NCBI GenBank assembly: GCA_023428375.1
Contig: JAEYYR010000003.1
Location: 62,001-126,000 of the forward strand
Origin: a bacterium
GTDB taxonomy: Bacteria; Babelota; Babeliae; Babelales; Babelaceae
Direction of reading: 5' to 3'
Length of the DNA: 64,000 nt
Both the position numbers and the translations under genes were made by a program. Within the stretch, counting starts at the first letter, position 1. Each line of letters starts with the position of its first letter. Below are positions 27,209 to 36,288 of this stretch, one piece after another. The notes beneath the pieces were generated by a model that ran no database searches, was not told where the DNA came from, and worked only from the letters and a program-made list of their open reading frames with translations.

Positions 27209-28064
27209 TAGAATCCTTAGATGAAGGTTGCGGTGGAACGCCATTGGTTTGGAAATTTATTGATGTTGTAAATGATCCATTTCCTGGCAAGCCGCCTCCT
27301 TTTGGCGGAGCGGGCAATTTAGGATTATCTGGTTGTTTTTGTGGAACATCTTTAGGTTCTGGGTCATGCACGGGAACATTAAAATCAAACATGAAATCCA
27401 TAGATTGATTTTCGTCACCCATTATACCTTCAAATGAGATAAAGTCGGGAATCAAGCGCTTTGTTTTTTTATAAATCTCTTGAGGATCCCACTGTTTGAA
27501 TGTTGCAAAATTTTTATCCGCTTCTTCTTTCGGTTTTTCCACTCTACTATACGCAAAAAGCGATGGTTCAATTGTTTGCATCGCATCACTAAGCAGAATC
27601 CCTTTAACTTTTTTCTCGTCAATTTCTTTTTTACATGCTGGCCATGCAAGAGTATTTGATTCAAATCGATGTACTTGTAAATTGGTCTTTTCTTTATTAT
27701 ATGAAAATTGATAAACGACGCGTATAGGAGCTGGTTTTAGCGAATTATACTGTGCTCGTGGATGCATACATACGCAACTCAATTGATCAATTTTTTTGTC
27801 TTTAGCAAAACACACAAATCCCATATCAGGATTTATTTGTTGAGTGCCGGTTTTAAGCAAATCGAGTGCTACATATTGGGATGTTAAATCTTTTTCCAGT
27901 AAATCATACACAATCATTAATTCATTTACTTGCTCATGCCGCTCATTAAGCTTAAACATCGTTTTTGAAAGTGTATTAATAGTCATATATAACGATGCTA
28001 AAAGTAGAGAACCTACTAATGATCCAATGGCAACTTCAACTAAGGTAAATCCTGAACTCTTCAT
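27192..28064 (-). CDS. gspJ: Type II secretion minor pseudopilin GspJ-like
   Basis: The protein starts MKSSGFTLVEVAIGSLVGSL, with the prepilin cleavage site (Gly-Phe) and Glu at +5, so it is processed by a prepilin peptidase. The 290 residues are longer than usual GspJ (about 200), because of a Pro- and Gly-rich C-terminal tail (PEPKDVPQKQPDNPKLPAPP) that is likely disordered. The head NERHEQVNELMIVYDLLEKDL matches GspJ-type minor pseudopilins. It overlaps gspI by four bases and gspK by 17 bases, and belongs to the gspFGHIJK operon. Confidence 0.82.
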   Translation of the reverse strand: MKSSGFTLVEVAIGSLVGSLLLASLYMTINTLSKTMFKLNERHEQVNELMIVYDLLEKDLTSQYVALDLLKTGTQQINPDMGFVCFAKDKKIDQLSCVCMHPRAQYNSLKPAPIRVVYQFSYNKEKTNLQVHRFESNTLAWPACKKEIDEKKVKGILLSDAMQTIEPSLFAYSRVEKPKEEADKNFATFKQWDPQEIYKKTKRLIPDFISFEGIMGDENQSMDFMFDFNVPVHDPEPKDVPQKQPDNPKLPAPPKGGGLPGNGSFTTSINFQTNGVPPQPSSKDSNGKPA

Positions 28065-28429
28065 TTTTTATCCTCTTTTTCAGGAACAAGAAAGAGATAG
28101 GAAATCATGGTTGTATCTTGAAAAGATAGTTCTACCAAGCCACAACGCTTACAATCTTTAAATGCAGATTTTTCGGGAATTTTAACTATTTCATAAGCAG
28201 CTTTTTGATCAGTTTCTTCTCGCTTGAATCCGACCTTACGATCTTCATCTTTTGGTACTGTGTACATAGAAGATTTGCACGCGATACTTTCTTGTATGAC
28301 ATTGCGTGCAATCAAAGACATACGAATCAACGTCCCTTGTAACGCTAAAAATGCACCAAGACTAAAGCCCACTATTAGAATGGCCATCAAAGATTCTGTA
28401 AGCAAATAACCTTGAGAAACTAATTTCAT
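28061..28429 (-). CDS. gspI: Type II secretion minor pseudopilin GspI-like
   Basis: The 122-residue protein begins MKLVSQGYLLTESLMAILIV, with a Gly-Tyr cleavage site and Glu at +5, followed by a single hydrophobic helix that ends in FLALQGTLIRMS. The remainder is short and beta-like with a C-terminal LVELSFQDTTMISYLFLVP. Length and position between GspH- and GspJ-like genes fit GspI. It overlaps both neighbours by four bases (ATGA), indicating coupled translation. Confidence 0.8.
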   Translation of the reverse strand: MKLVSQGYLLTESLMAILIVGFSLGAFLALQGTLIRMSLIARNVIQESIACKSSMYTVPKDEDRKVGFKREETDQKAAYEIVKIPEKSAFKDCKRCGLVELSFQDTTMISYLFLVPEKEDKK

Positions 28430-28941
28430 TCTACTGCCTTAAATTGCACTTTAAAGGGCGTAAGTTCGTAATTTTGATGAATATCGTTTTCAGAAAGTCC
28501 GACATCAAGGATAACATCTTGAGCGCTGCCGTTTGGCGCTATAAAAAACCACACCTTGTTTGTCTTTGCTCCAGCCAATTCATCTTTTCCTTCAATGATT
28601 AGTTTTCTAATTTCAATCGTTGAAGGTATATCAAATTGTGATGCCAAATACGATGACTCTAAGGGAAGATAGTCTGGTTGACTTCCGGGATTTTTCGATG
28701 GAGATTCCACTTGAAGCAGTAGATGATTTTTTTGAAAATCAAATAAAATACGATGCGTTTTTTGACTGCTTTGCGCTTGCAATCGTCCGTATTCTACTAA
28801 TGCATTCAGGTGCGTTACAAAAGTTTCAATGTCATTGCTTTTACGCCGCAAGAGCGGTACCATCCCAAGGGAAAGTACCGCTACTAATGCAAAAAACAAC
28901 ATTAATTCTATAAGTGAAAAGCCTTTAGAGGTTCCACGCAT
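28426..28941 (-). CDS. gspH: Type II secretion minor pseudopilin GspH-like
   Basis: The start at 28941 is supported by GAAGAGGA upstream and gives the typical head MRGTSKGFSLIELMLFFALV, with a Gly-Phe cleavage site and Glu at +5. The longest frame adds 11 residues and would lie deeper in gspG. The 171-residue protein has the beta-rich globular part expected of GspH/FimT-like pseudopilins (RILFDFQKNHLLLQVES, VWFFIAPNGSAQDVILDV). It overlaps gspG by 17 bases and gspI by four. Confidence 0.83.
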   Translation of the reverse strand: MRGTSKGFSLIELMLFFALVAVLSLGMVPLLRRKSNDIETFVTHLNALVEYGRLQAQSSQKTHRILFDFQKNHLLLQVESPSKNPGSQPDYLPLESSYLASQFDIPSTIEIRKLIIEGKDELAGAKTNKVWFFIAPNGSAQDVILDVGLSENDIHQNYELTPFKVQFKAVE

Positions 28942-29383
28942 CAATCCATTCCTCTTCAGGTGCGCCTTCGCCATTAGGACCCCAAGAATATAGTTCGTAC
29001 TGATGCTTGCCGCCTTTAGTTGGGCGATATACTAATTCATTGTTATAACCATCAATTGCTTCTTTATTCAAATATGGCCCACGCCATTTTTTTGAAATTT
29101 TTTCATTTGATGGACGTTCCAATAAATCGTTCAATGAAGCTGGCAATGCTCCCGTATCTAACTGGAAGTTGTCAATCGATGTTTTAACATTCAACAAGAG
29201 TGATCTTGACGCGCTCAACTTGGTTCTGCTTGATACGGTAAAATAGGTAGCCATTACACCAGCAAGAATTAAGCCTATGAGTGCAAACACGATACTCAAT
29301 TCGATCAAACTGAAGCCTTGTTTTTTGGTAGTCATGAAGCTTTTTACACGCTCCATGGACATAGAAACCTGGTTCAACACCAT
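28925..29383 (-). CDS. gspG: Type II secretion major pseudopilin GspG
   Basis: GspG polymerises into the periplasmic pseudopilus that pushes substrates through the GspD secretin. The 152-residue product has a longer than usual leader (about 23 residues) before the cleavage site in KKQGFSLIELSIVFALIG. The C-terminal calcium loop type signature is present: KKWRGPYLN, YNNELVYRP and YELYSWGPNGEG, ending in Trp as usual. AAGGATAATTT supports the 29383 start. It lies 13 bases after gspF. Confidence 0.9.
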   Translation of the reverse strand: MVLNQVSMSMERVKSFMTTKKQGFSLIELSIVFALIGLILAGVMATYFTVSSRTKLSASRSLLLNVKTSIDNFQLDTGALPASLNDLLERPSNEKISKKWRGPYLNKEAIDGYNNELVYRPTKGGKHQYELYSWGPNGEGAPEEEWIDAWNL

Positions 29384-29396
29384 AAATTATCCTTCC

Positions 29397-30617
29397 TCAT
29401 CCTAACGTTTGACTTAAATCCATAATTGGCATAATTATCGCATAAATAATAAAACCGACAACAACACCCATAAATACAATTAAAACCGGCTCTAACGATT
29501 TGGTTATGGTATCGGTAATTTCATTTAAATCATTTTCATAATTTTCAGCAATAGTTAGCAGCATAGTATCAAGACTGCCGCTTTGCTCCCCGGTATTAAT
29601 CAGATACAAGGCTAATGGTGGAAAAAGATTGGTCTCTTTTAAAAATGGCGCCACCCTACCCTGCTTGATAATGTTTTCTCTGGCCTTTTCAAGCGTTTGT
29701 GTTAAAACTTTGTTATCAACAATATTCACCACAATATTAAGCGAATCTGACAAATTCACTCCAGATTCCATTAACATACCAAGTGTTCGACTAAATTGAA
29801 CAATGGCATTCGTTCGGGCAAAATAACCAATTACAGGAATTTTAAGCTTTAATTTGTCATATTGATATGCGCCGCCTGGAGTTCTTTTCCACACTTGAAT
29901 AGCAATTACCATTAATACAATTACAAGAATCAGAATCCAATAATAGGAACGAATAAAATCAGATAAGCCCAGTACCACAGTTGTTACAAACGGCAATCTA
30001 CCTTCGTTTTGTTCAAAGATGGGAGCAAATTGAGGAACAATATAGGTTAACAAGACAACCACAACGCCCAATACGACGAGCAGCTGGATCAATGGATAGG
30101 TTAATGCACCTTTAACCCTACGGCGTAACGCATCTTGCTTTTCTAGATATGAGGTCAAACGATCTAAAATTACTTCTAATTTACCGCTTGCCTCCCCGGC
30201 TCTAACTAACTGTATATAGATAGGGGGAAAGATTTTTGGATATCGTTGAAGCGCTTCTGCAAATGAGCTTCCACCCTTCAATGCGTCTTTGAGCTCCATA
30301 GTAATTTTTTGGAGAGAGCCCTTGGATTGTTCACTAAGAATGCCTACCGCGTCGAGCAATGGAACGCCGGATTTGAGCATAAGAGATAATTGTTTAGTAA
30401 AAAAAATTTTTTCTTTCTGTGATACACTGGTACCAAAGAAGCCCTTGATTCGCTCCCAGAAAGAACGTCCAAGGCCAACTTCTGCTGATGTAATTTCGGT
30501 TGGAAAAAGCCCCATACGAACTATTTGTTCGCGTGCAGCGTCTCGCGAAGATGCATCAAGCGAACCTTTTAGTTGCTTGCCATCTTTGGAAAAAGCTTGG
30601 TACTTAAAGAGTGCCAT
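29397..30617 (-). CDS. gspF: Type II secretion inner-membrane platform protein GspF
   Basis: GspF is the polytopic platform protein that couples the GspE ATPase to pseudopilus growth. The 406 residues contain two T2SSF domains (about 72-195 and 275-395) and three membrane helices near 172-195, 225-243 and 375-396. Signatures include FTKQLSLMLKSGVPLLDAV, YPKIFPPIYIQLVRAGEASG and its repeat FPPLALYLINTGEQSGSLD. It heads the gspFGHIJK operon. GspE, GspD, GspC, GspL, GspM and the prepilin peptidase are not in the window, so the system is split across the genome. Confidence 0.95.
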   Translation of the reverse strand: MALFKYQAFSKDGKQLKGSLDASSRDAAREQIVRMGLFPTEITSAEVGLGRSFWERIKGFFGTSVSQKEKIFFTKQLSLMLKSGVPLLDAVGILSEQSKGSLQKITMELKDALKGGSSFAEALQRYPKIFPPIYIQLVRAGEASGKLEVILDRLTSYLEKQDALRRRVKGALTYPLIQLLVVLGVVVVLLTYIVPQFAPIFEQNEGRLPFVTTVVLGLSDFIRSYYWILILVIVLMVIAIQVWKRTPGGAYQYDKLKLKIPVIGYFARTNAIVQFSRTLGMLMESGVNLSDSLNIVVNIVDNKVLTQTLEKARENIIKQGRVAPFLKETNLFPPLALYLINTGEQSGSLDTMLLTIAENYENDLNEITDTITKSLEPVLIVFMGVVVGFIIYAIIMPIMDLSQTLG

Positions 30618-30719
30618 AATGCATGCTCATGTTCTTGAATGATAAAACATTCTTATGGTACCATCTTCCCAACCTTTTACGCTAGTTTTATCTTAAGAAA
30701 TATATACCCGGAGTATATA

Positions 30720-31640
30720 ATGAAACAATTTATTCTACTGCTTTCATGCGCATTACCATTCTTAGCATACGCTACTGAAATGGATGAGATCCAAGTTGCA
30801 AATATGGAACGTATTAGTTTTTCTGATCGTGGATTAGAAAAGTTTTTTATGCGCTTTAATTCTGCAAATTACAGAGATCATACCTTACCAAATTACTCCA
30901 TGATGCACCTCATTGAATTCATGGAATATTCAAAAAATATGGATGATCCTCGATTCTTTTGTCTTTCAATCTTAAATTTGTTTCATAATAGATTTAAAGA
31001 TTGCACCTGGGCTCATCCCTATGCATTCACCATGTTTCTTAATCAATTGCCAGAAACGTTGAAGCATGCTTGTTTTGAAGATGAGGCAATAATCAAGGGC
31101 GATATAAAACAAATTATCAAAGAAGCCTTGATGCAAGACTTTAAAACATTAAAAAGTAATCCGAATGCTTTCTTGGATCAAGTAAGTACTACTATTTACG
31201 AACATGTTTTCTATAATCCAGAACCACCATTAATAGAATTTCAAGGCTTTATGGCGCGATTTTTAGAAAGTGTTATAAACAAATTAGTATGGGATCCAAC
31301 AGAGGGAGCAGATACCTGGGAATCAGCTAAATTAATTGCCGAAAAACTTGATGCTCTCGTCGTTGCACGCATCATTCGAGATGATACTGAGCTTAATAAT
31401 TTATACTGGTCCCTCATCACGCGCTATTGTTATTTCCTAGATTCATTTGGCAGTCAACTTAGCAAAGAAACTTTGACCGCAATCCAACAAGATGTGCGCG
31501 AACGTACTCATATTCTCATCGCATTAAGCGAAGATGAAGAAATATCTATGACAAAAGCTGAACGTTTACAACAGTCGTTGTTAACCAATTTTGCTCTCAT
31601 TACGCATAATGAAATGCCATTAACTCCAGTACAAAATTAA
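30720..31640 (+). CDS. Secreted helical protein, unknown
   Basis: The ATG at 30720 has GGAG seven bases upstream and starts a signal peptide (MKQFILLLSCALPFLAYATE); an in-frame start 81 bases earlier would bury it. The 306-residue mature protein is acidic and helical throughout, with no recognisable domain. It is divergent from gspF. A strong bidirectional hairpin follows the stop. Confidence 0.7.
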   Translation: MKQFILLLSCALPFLAYATEMDEIQVANMERISFSDRGLEKFFMRFNSANYRDHTLPNYSMMHLIEFMEYSKNMDDPRFFCLSILNLFHNRFKDCTWAHPYAFTMFLNQLPETLKHACFEDEAIIKGDIKQIIKEALMQDFKTLKSNPNAFLDQVSTTIYEHVFYNPEPPLIEFQGFMARFLESVINKLVWDPTEGADTWESAKLIAEKLDALVVARIIRDDTELNNLYWSLITRYCYFLDSFGSQLSKETLTAIQQDVRERTHILIALSEDEEISMTKAERLQQSLLTNFALITHNEMPLTPVQN

Positions 31641-31645
31641 TGTAA

Positions 31646-31669
31646 AGAGCCGGCAGTATCGCCGGCTCT
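31646..31669. terminator. Bidirectional intrinsic terminator
   Basis: A nine-base-pair GC-rich stem, AGAGCCGGC against GCCGGCTCT, with loop AGTATC, lies between convergent genes ending at 31640 and 31671. Confidence 0.85.
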
Positions 31670-31670
31670 A

Positions 31671-32888
31671 TTAATTCAAAGAAATATTTAAATATTCTGG
31701 AATATCTTTTTTTTGGCGCCTTGCTAGTTCTTGTCGAATCGCTAAATAACTCAATAATACCTGAGGGTCATACAATAATGGAGATAACGTGACTTCAATA
31801 TAATCCTCTGGGTCCTCATCTTTACATATCATTGTAGAAGTATTGGGAAATGCAATAGACTGAATTGTGCATTTTTCGGGAAGCACCAATTTCATTATTA
31901 CCTTATTTAAGGACACCGAATAAAAATAAGAATCATCTTTTACCGAATTTAAAAAAAGAATATCGGGAAACATCGGAATAAAGGAGCCATTATAAATATT
32001 TGTATCATTTTTTAACGATACTATGGGCTTACCAAATAGATCATTACTTTTAAATACTTCGACTTTATGTTGCCCAATTATACAAACATATTGTCCATCA
32101 AAAGATACGAAGACGGTATGCGCATGACCCCAAAAATAACCTTCAAAATATTTCGTTTCATTAGTATCTAAACGAGTAAAAGCAATATCTCCTCCCAAAG
32201 CACTACGACTTATTAAAAATTTGTCTATTTCAAATAAATCATAAGGGCAAAACCCTAAAGCAAATTCTTTAATTGGATGAAATGAATCACGATGACATAA
32301 AATTATTTTATTAGAATATCCTAAATACATATAATCAGGATCCGCAGAAAAACCTAAAGAACAAATTTTCGGATCCTCTAGAATCCAATAATCTGCAAAA
32401 TCATTGAAAAATAAAATGCCATCTTCCACGAATTTGCGTGAAGCATAAGCCATACTTACCCGCATTAAATTCTTAAGAAAATTAGAAATCAATAATTCCT
32501 TTCTTAACAAGACAGTGACAGAAGAAATCTTAGGATAAGATTGGTACATTACAATATCGCCAAAATTGGACCATTCCAAGAAACTAAAAGTTATACCAGG
32601 TGACTCCTTTTTTAATTCACTCAGATCAATTTTATTCTTTTTGCACGACCCTAAAATTTTTTTATTCCAAACATCTACTTGCCCACCTTCTATCGATTCC
32701 AATAAATCAACAATGCTCGTAAGATTTTTGGGCTCGTCATTTAAATGAGATAAAACGAATTGAAAAGATTTTTGAAACAAACTTCGAGGCTGATCAAATG
32801 TGAAACGCTTGTTATCATTTTCTTTTGCATTGTCATTTGCATTCAAACTTATAATTAAGAGACAAATAACAATGTACTTTCTTTTCAT
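31671..32888 (-). CDS. Secreted repeat protein, possible beta-propeller
   Basis: The 405-residue product starts MKRKYIVICLLIISLNANDN, a signal peptide. A helical region (residues 30-90) includes VDVWNKKILGSCKK, similar in place and pattern to LDSWRLKLLEHAYKQY in the protein at 13536. Beta-type repeats follow (DPDYMYLGYSNKIILCHRD, DGQYVCIIGQHKVEVFKS, LVLPEKCTIQSIAFPNTSTMI). The helical tail LLSYLAIRQELARRQ resembles that of the protein at 21824. Together these mark a loose family of secreted propeller-like proteins. It starts two bases after the EamA transporter gene ends. Confidence 0.65.
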   Translation of the reverse strand: MKRKYIVICLLIISLNANDNAKENDNKRFTFDQPRSLFQKSFQFVLSHLNDEPKNLTSIVDLLESIEGGQVDVWNKKILGSCKKNKIDLSELKKESPGITFSFLEWSNFGDIVMYQSYPKISSVTVLLRKELLISNFLKNLMRVSMAYASRKFVEDGILFFNDFADYWILEDPKICSLGFSADPDYMYLGYSNKIILCHRDSFHPIKEFALGFCPYDLFEIDKFLISRSALGGDIAFTRLDTNETKYFEGYFWGHAHTVFVSFDGQYVCIIGQHKVEVFKSNDLFGKPIVSLKNDTNIYNGSFIPMFPDILFLNSVKDDSYFYSVSLNKVIMKLVLPEKCTIQSIAFPNTSTMICKDEDPEDYIEVTLSPLLYDPQVLLSYLAIRQELARRQKKDIPEYLNISLN

Positions 32889-32890
32889 GA

Positions 32891-33790
32891 CTACTTTTGC
32901 TTCACAGATACTTCATCTTTATAAAAAATATACATCCCTAAAAACGTAATTGCTAAAGCAACGAAAAAGATCAGACTGATTGGTTCACCTAAAGCTATTG
33001 GTGCATATAATTGCACAAAGAGCGGAACCGCAAGACCTGCCAGTGAAACAAAGGTCGCAGAATATTTCTTCATGATATGGGCATATAACGTTAGCGCTAT
33101 TATATTTCCTACTATTACCGTGTATGCAAATAATGACCACCATTGTGTAGTCACTGGCAATGCAGTCTTCGTTATTTCGCCAAGATACAGTGCGGAAATA
33201 AGCGCATAGACACCACCAATTAGCTGCATCATGCCGTTTAATTCTGCTGGAGTGTAACGCTTTGATTTAAGCAATTCACCGGCTTGTATCCATCCATAGC
33301 GACTTATAGCAACAGCAGCAATCATAGCTAGCTCAGGCAAAGAAAAAATAAAAATTGAAGTATATACCTCTTCTTGTCCAGAAGATGTCATTAATAACAA
33401 GAGTGCGCCAGCAAAGCCAATGCAGATGCCTATTATTTTATTTTTTGATAAGCGTTCATTCCATAAAAAATATGCATACAATGCGGTGATAAATGGATCC
33501 AGAGAGCCTAAAAATGCAGCTTTTGCACTCGGCATATTTTTTAATGCAAATGCCTTAAGAGAAGAATTAATAAATGAAGTTGCTAGGGAAATAATCAAGA
33601 TCCAAATCAAATCCTTTTTTAGATTCTCGTTTTTAAACCCATAATACCACCAGTGATACGTAACCATTAAAGATCCTGCAACAAGCATGCGTAATGCAAC
33701 AAAATACATAACTGGCAACGAAGCTAAAAGAATTTTATTGGTTGTTATGCCACTAGCGAGTAACGCAAAACCCAAAAGATCTATGAACAT
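32891..33790 (-). CDS. EamA/DMT superfamily transporter
   Basis: The 299-residue protein has ten hydrophobic segments in two repeats of five, the layout of drug/metabolite transporters with two EamA domains. Recognisable phrases are ALKNMPSAKAAFLGSLDPFITALYAYFLWNERL in parts (AFLGSLDPFITAL, FLWNERLSKNKIIGICIGFAG) and, in the second half, YTVIVGNIIALTLYAHIMK and APIALGEPISLIFFVALAITFLG. The substrate cannot be read; relatives move amino acids, nucleotides or metabolites. A basic C-terminal tail is cytoplasmic. Such importers are frequent in host-dependent bacteria. Confidence 0.9.
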   Translation of the reverse strand: MFIDLLGFALLASGITTNKILLASLPVMYFVALRMLVAGSLMVTYHWWYYGFKNENLKKDLIWILIISLATSFINSSLKAFALKNMPSAKAAFLGSLDPFITALYAYFLWNERLSKNKIIGICIGFAGALLLLMTSSGQEEVYTSIFIFSLPELAMIAAVAISRYGWIQAGELLKSKRYTPAELNGMMQLIGGVYALISALYLGEITKTALPVTTQWWSLFAYTVIVGNIIALTLYAHIMKKYSATFVSLAGLAVPLFVQLYAPIALGEPISLIFFVALAITFLGMYIFYKDEVSVKQK

Positions 33791-33792
33791 TT

Positions 33793-34059
33793 TTATAATC
33801 TTTTTATAGGAGAAAAATCATGCAAGTATGATTCAATAATTGATAAGTTCTCTTCGTATTCAGCAAGCGCTCGATCTAAAGCTTGCGCTTCCTTAAGCAA
33901 TTTTTTTAATTTTTCAATGGTCTTTTTTGATGATCTGCTTGATAATCGGGAAATTTTAAGACCGCTTCTCTTAGTAATATTACTTAATTGATTGTCTAAG
34001 GCATGAAGACTGCATAGAGAAAAGAGAGCAACCAGTAAACCAAGATAATTAATTTTCAT
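33793..34059 (-). CDS. Small exported coiled-coil protein, unknown
   Basis: The likely start is the ATG at 34059, giving a signal peptide (MKINYLGLLVALFSLCSLHA); a frame eight codons longer exists. The 88-residue product has a basic mature N-terminus (SRLSSRSSKKTIEKLKKLLK) and a short amphipathic helix, so it may form a coiled coil. It overlaps the upstream small gene by 11 bases and ends three bases before the EamA gene, so four genes on this strand form one unit. Confidence 0.55.
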   Translation of the reverse strand: MKINYLGLLVALFSLCSLHALDNQLSNITKRSGLKISRLSSRSSKKTIEKLKKLLKEAQALDRALAEYEENLSIIESYLHDFSPIKRL

Positions 34060-34264
34060 ATCCGCTGCACTTTCTAGCATCATTTATATATTCATTAAGT
34101 ATGCGATTTTCTTCAAGTTGAGCTTTATTAACATTAGAAGTTTTATCCAAATTATTTGCTGACTTATGAGTGTTTTTGATTTGGAGAGACTGCGGCTTAC
34201 TATTTTTTCTCTGATCCGATGCAACAATCAAACCTACAAACAATAAAAATTTAAGAATCTTCAA
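34049..34264 (-). CDS. Small exported protein, unknown
   Basis: A TTG at 34264 is preceded by GGGG and gives a signal peptide-like start (MKILKFLLFVGLIVASDQ), so I use it; a GTG at 34315 gives a 17-residue longer product with no visible ribosome binding site. The mature part is Asn-, Lys- and Ser-rich, hydrophilic and about 55 residues long. It lies between two other small exported proteins. No family is recognised. Confidence 0.5.
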   Translation of the reverse strand: MKILKFLLFVGLIVASDQRKNSKPQSLQIKNTHKSANNLDKTSNVNKAQLEENRILNEYINDARKCSGYEN

Positions 34265-34317
34265 AAGAACCCCGTCTAAATATAAATATATCTTATTTCT
34301 TCTGAGAATATACACTC

Positions 34318-34761
34318 TTATTGTTGTTTTACAACTCGAGTCGAGGTTTTTTCGCGTTTGATTTGCAAGGGTTGGGCGATAGCAAGAATATCTTGTACAA
34401 GTTTCGGTCGACTTGTCTTCGTTCTTGGTCCGACACCGCCATGAACATGGCTTAAATAATATTCATGCGTATGATTATTGGTTAGTTTTTCGAGTTCTTC
34501 GATTCGCGTGAGGAGTGCCGCAATTATCAAATTATTTTGTTCAATCTCAGTTTTTTGCTGTCGAATTAATGCATTAGAGCCATTTAAAGCGTCCCATACG
34601 TCGCAAAGTTCGTTATCTAATTTTTTTAAGCCTTGACGAATCGGTAAAGGAATTTGATCCTGAGCAGAAGCTATATCTGACCATGTTTCCTCGTTTTCAT
34701 TGTCACACGCCTGAAAAATCAATGAAAAAGTAAAAATGAGATATAAAAGAAATCTTAACAT
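34318..34761 (-). CDS. Exported coiled-coil protein, possible lipoprotein
   Basis: The 147-residue protein starts MLRFLLYLIFTFSLIFQACDN. The Cys right after the hydrophobic stretch could be a lipoprotein Cys, although Phe at -3 is not ideal. Residues 70-95 form a heptad-like helix (KTEIEQNNLIIAALLTRIEEL). A His-rich stretch follows (NNHTHEYYLSHVHGG), which could bind metal. The C-terminal part is basic. No family is recognised. Confidence 0.6.
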   Translation of the reverse strand: MLRFLLYLIFTFSLIFQACDNENEETWSDIASAQDQIPLPIRQGLKKLDNELCDVWDALNGSNALIRQQKTEIEQNNLIIAALLTRIEELEKLTNNHTHEYYLSHVHGGVGPRTKTSRPKLVQDILAIAQPLQIKREKTSTRVVKQQ

Positions 34762-34863
34762 CTATTCACTGTATTAACCGTTCAGATAACTCGTAATAAT
34801 TGCTGCAATTGATAACTATCAGGTAACTTAATAAAAATGCTCAACTTTTAACAAGAGTTTTTT

Positions 34864-36252
34864 ATGGACAGAAAGTTTGATCTTGCGTTGTTTATTTTTA
34901 GACGAGATTTAAGACTGCACGATAATAATGGTTTAAACGCTGCCATGCATTTAAGCAAGCAAGTTTTGCCGTGCTTTATATTTGATGAACGACAAGTAAG
35001 TGATGAAAATCTATACAAAAGCGATAACGCGATTCAATTTATGATTGAATCGCTACAAGATCTTGCAAGAGATATCGAAACACATCAGGGAAAATTATAT
35101 ATATTTCATGGCAATCCAGAGAAGATACTTGCAGAACTTATAAAAAATCAGAAAATAGATGCTGTTTTTACCAACCGTGATTATACGCCATTCAGCTTAA
35201 AACGTGACGAGCAATTAAATAAATTGTGTCATGATTTTACTATTCCCTTTTTACAATTCGATGATGCGTTATTGAACAGGCCAGGTAGCATTCTTACACA
35301 AGGTGGCACACCATTTTCTGTATTCACTGCCTTTCATAAGCGAGCAATACAAGAGCCCGTTGTAACCCCTTTAACGCTAACGCAGGCAAATTTTTATAAA
35401 TCTCGTGAGCTAGGGCATGTTAATATCAATAACGAGTTAACAAGCAAAGGACAGATCTTAAAAACATTGAATGATGAACTAGCAGTTCGTGGTGGTCGCA
35501 CAGCGGGTAAGTTATTACTAAAAAATTTAAGAAATTTAAAAGATTACCAAAAGACTCGTGATTTTCCTGCACTGCAAACATCGATGCTTTCAGCTCATAA
35601 TAAATTTGGTACTTTTTCTATTCGTGAGATATATCATGCAATTCAAGAATCATCAGGCTCAAATCATCTTCTTTTAAAACAACTATACTGGCGTGATTTT
35701 TTTTATCATGTCGCTTTTCATTATCCACATGTTTTTGGTCATGCGTTTCACAAAAAATATGACAATTTAAGCTGGTCGCATAACAAAGAACATTTTGAGC
35801 GTTGGTGTACCGGTACTACTGGGTTTCCTATTGTAGATGCTGGCATGCGACAGCTCAATAAAACCGGATATATGCACAATCGCGTACGCATGATTGTGGC
35901 ATCTTTTTTAACAAAGGATTTGCATATTGATTGGCAAGCAGGCGAGCAATATTTTGCAAGAAATTTAGTGGATTATGACCCGTGTGTTAACAATGGCAAT
36001 TGGCAATGGTCTGCATCAACAGGCTGTGATGCACAACCATATTTTCGCATTTTCAACCCTTGGCTTCAGCAAGCAAAATTTGACCCTGAAGCAGAGTATA
36101 TAAAAACATGGATTCCAGAACTAAAAAATATACCCGCCGCAACATTGCATAATCTGTATAAAAAACCACAGGTTATTAGAAATTATCCCCAACCTATGGT
36201 TGATCATTCCAAAGAAACTGCGATCACAAAAACGTTGTACCGTAATGCTTAA
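34864..36252 (+). CDS. phrB: Deoxyribodipyrimidine photolyase (class I CPD type)
   Basis: Photolyases use FADH- and blue light to split cyclobutane pyrimidine dimers. The 462-residue length is normal. The N-terminal alpha/beta antenna domain starts LALFIFRRDLRLHDNNGL. The FAD-binding helical domain shows YWRDFFYHVAFHYP, GFPIVDAGMRQLNKTGYMHNRVRM and NGNWQWSASTGCDAQPYFRIFNP, which includes the Trp next to FAD used in the electron chain. The pattern fits class I photolyase, not an animal-type cryptochrome. The start has no strong ribosome binding site. A hairpin terminator follows directly. Confidence 0.94.
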   Translation: MDRKFDLALFIFRRDLRLHDNNGLNAAMHLSKQVLPCFIFDERQVSDENLYKSDNAIQFMIESLQDLARDIETHQGKLYIFHGNPEKILAELIKNQKIDAVFTNRDYTPFSLKRDEQLNKLCHDFTIPFLQFDDALLNRPGSILTQGGTPFSVFTAFHKRAIQEPVVTPLTLTQANFYKSRELGHVNINNELTSKGQILKTLNDELAVRGGRTAGKLLLKNLRNLKDYQKTRDFPALQTSMLSAHNKFGTFSIREIYHAIQESSGSNHLLLKQLYWRDFFYHVAFHYPHVFGHAFHKKYDNLSWSHNKEHFERWCTGTTGFPIVDAGMRQLNKTGYMHNRVRMIVASFLTKDLHIDWQAGEQYFARNLVDYDPCVNNGNWQWSASTGCDAQPYFRIFNPWLQQAKFDPEAEYIKTWIPELKNIPAATLHNLYKKPQVIRNYPQPMVDHSKETAITKTLYRNA

Positions 36253-36255
36253 AAA

Positions 36256-36284
36256 GGAAAGGGAGACTTTGCGTCTCCCTTTCC
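36256..36284. terminator. Intrinsic terminator hairpin
   Basis: A twelve-base-pair stem, GGAAAGGGAGAC against GTCTCCCTTTCC with loop TTTGC, lies between the convergent photolyase gene and the gene ending at 36289. The strong stem can serve both directions, although the T-run on the right is short. Confidence 0.8.
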
Positions 36285-36288
36285 GAAA

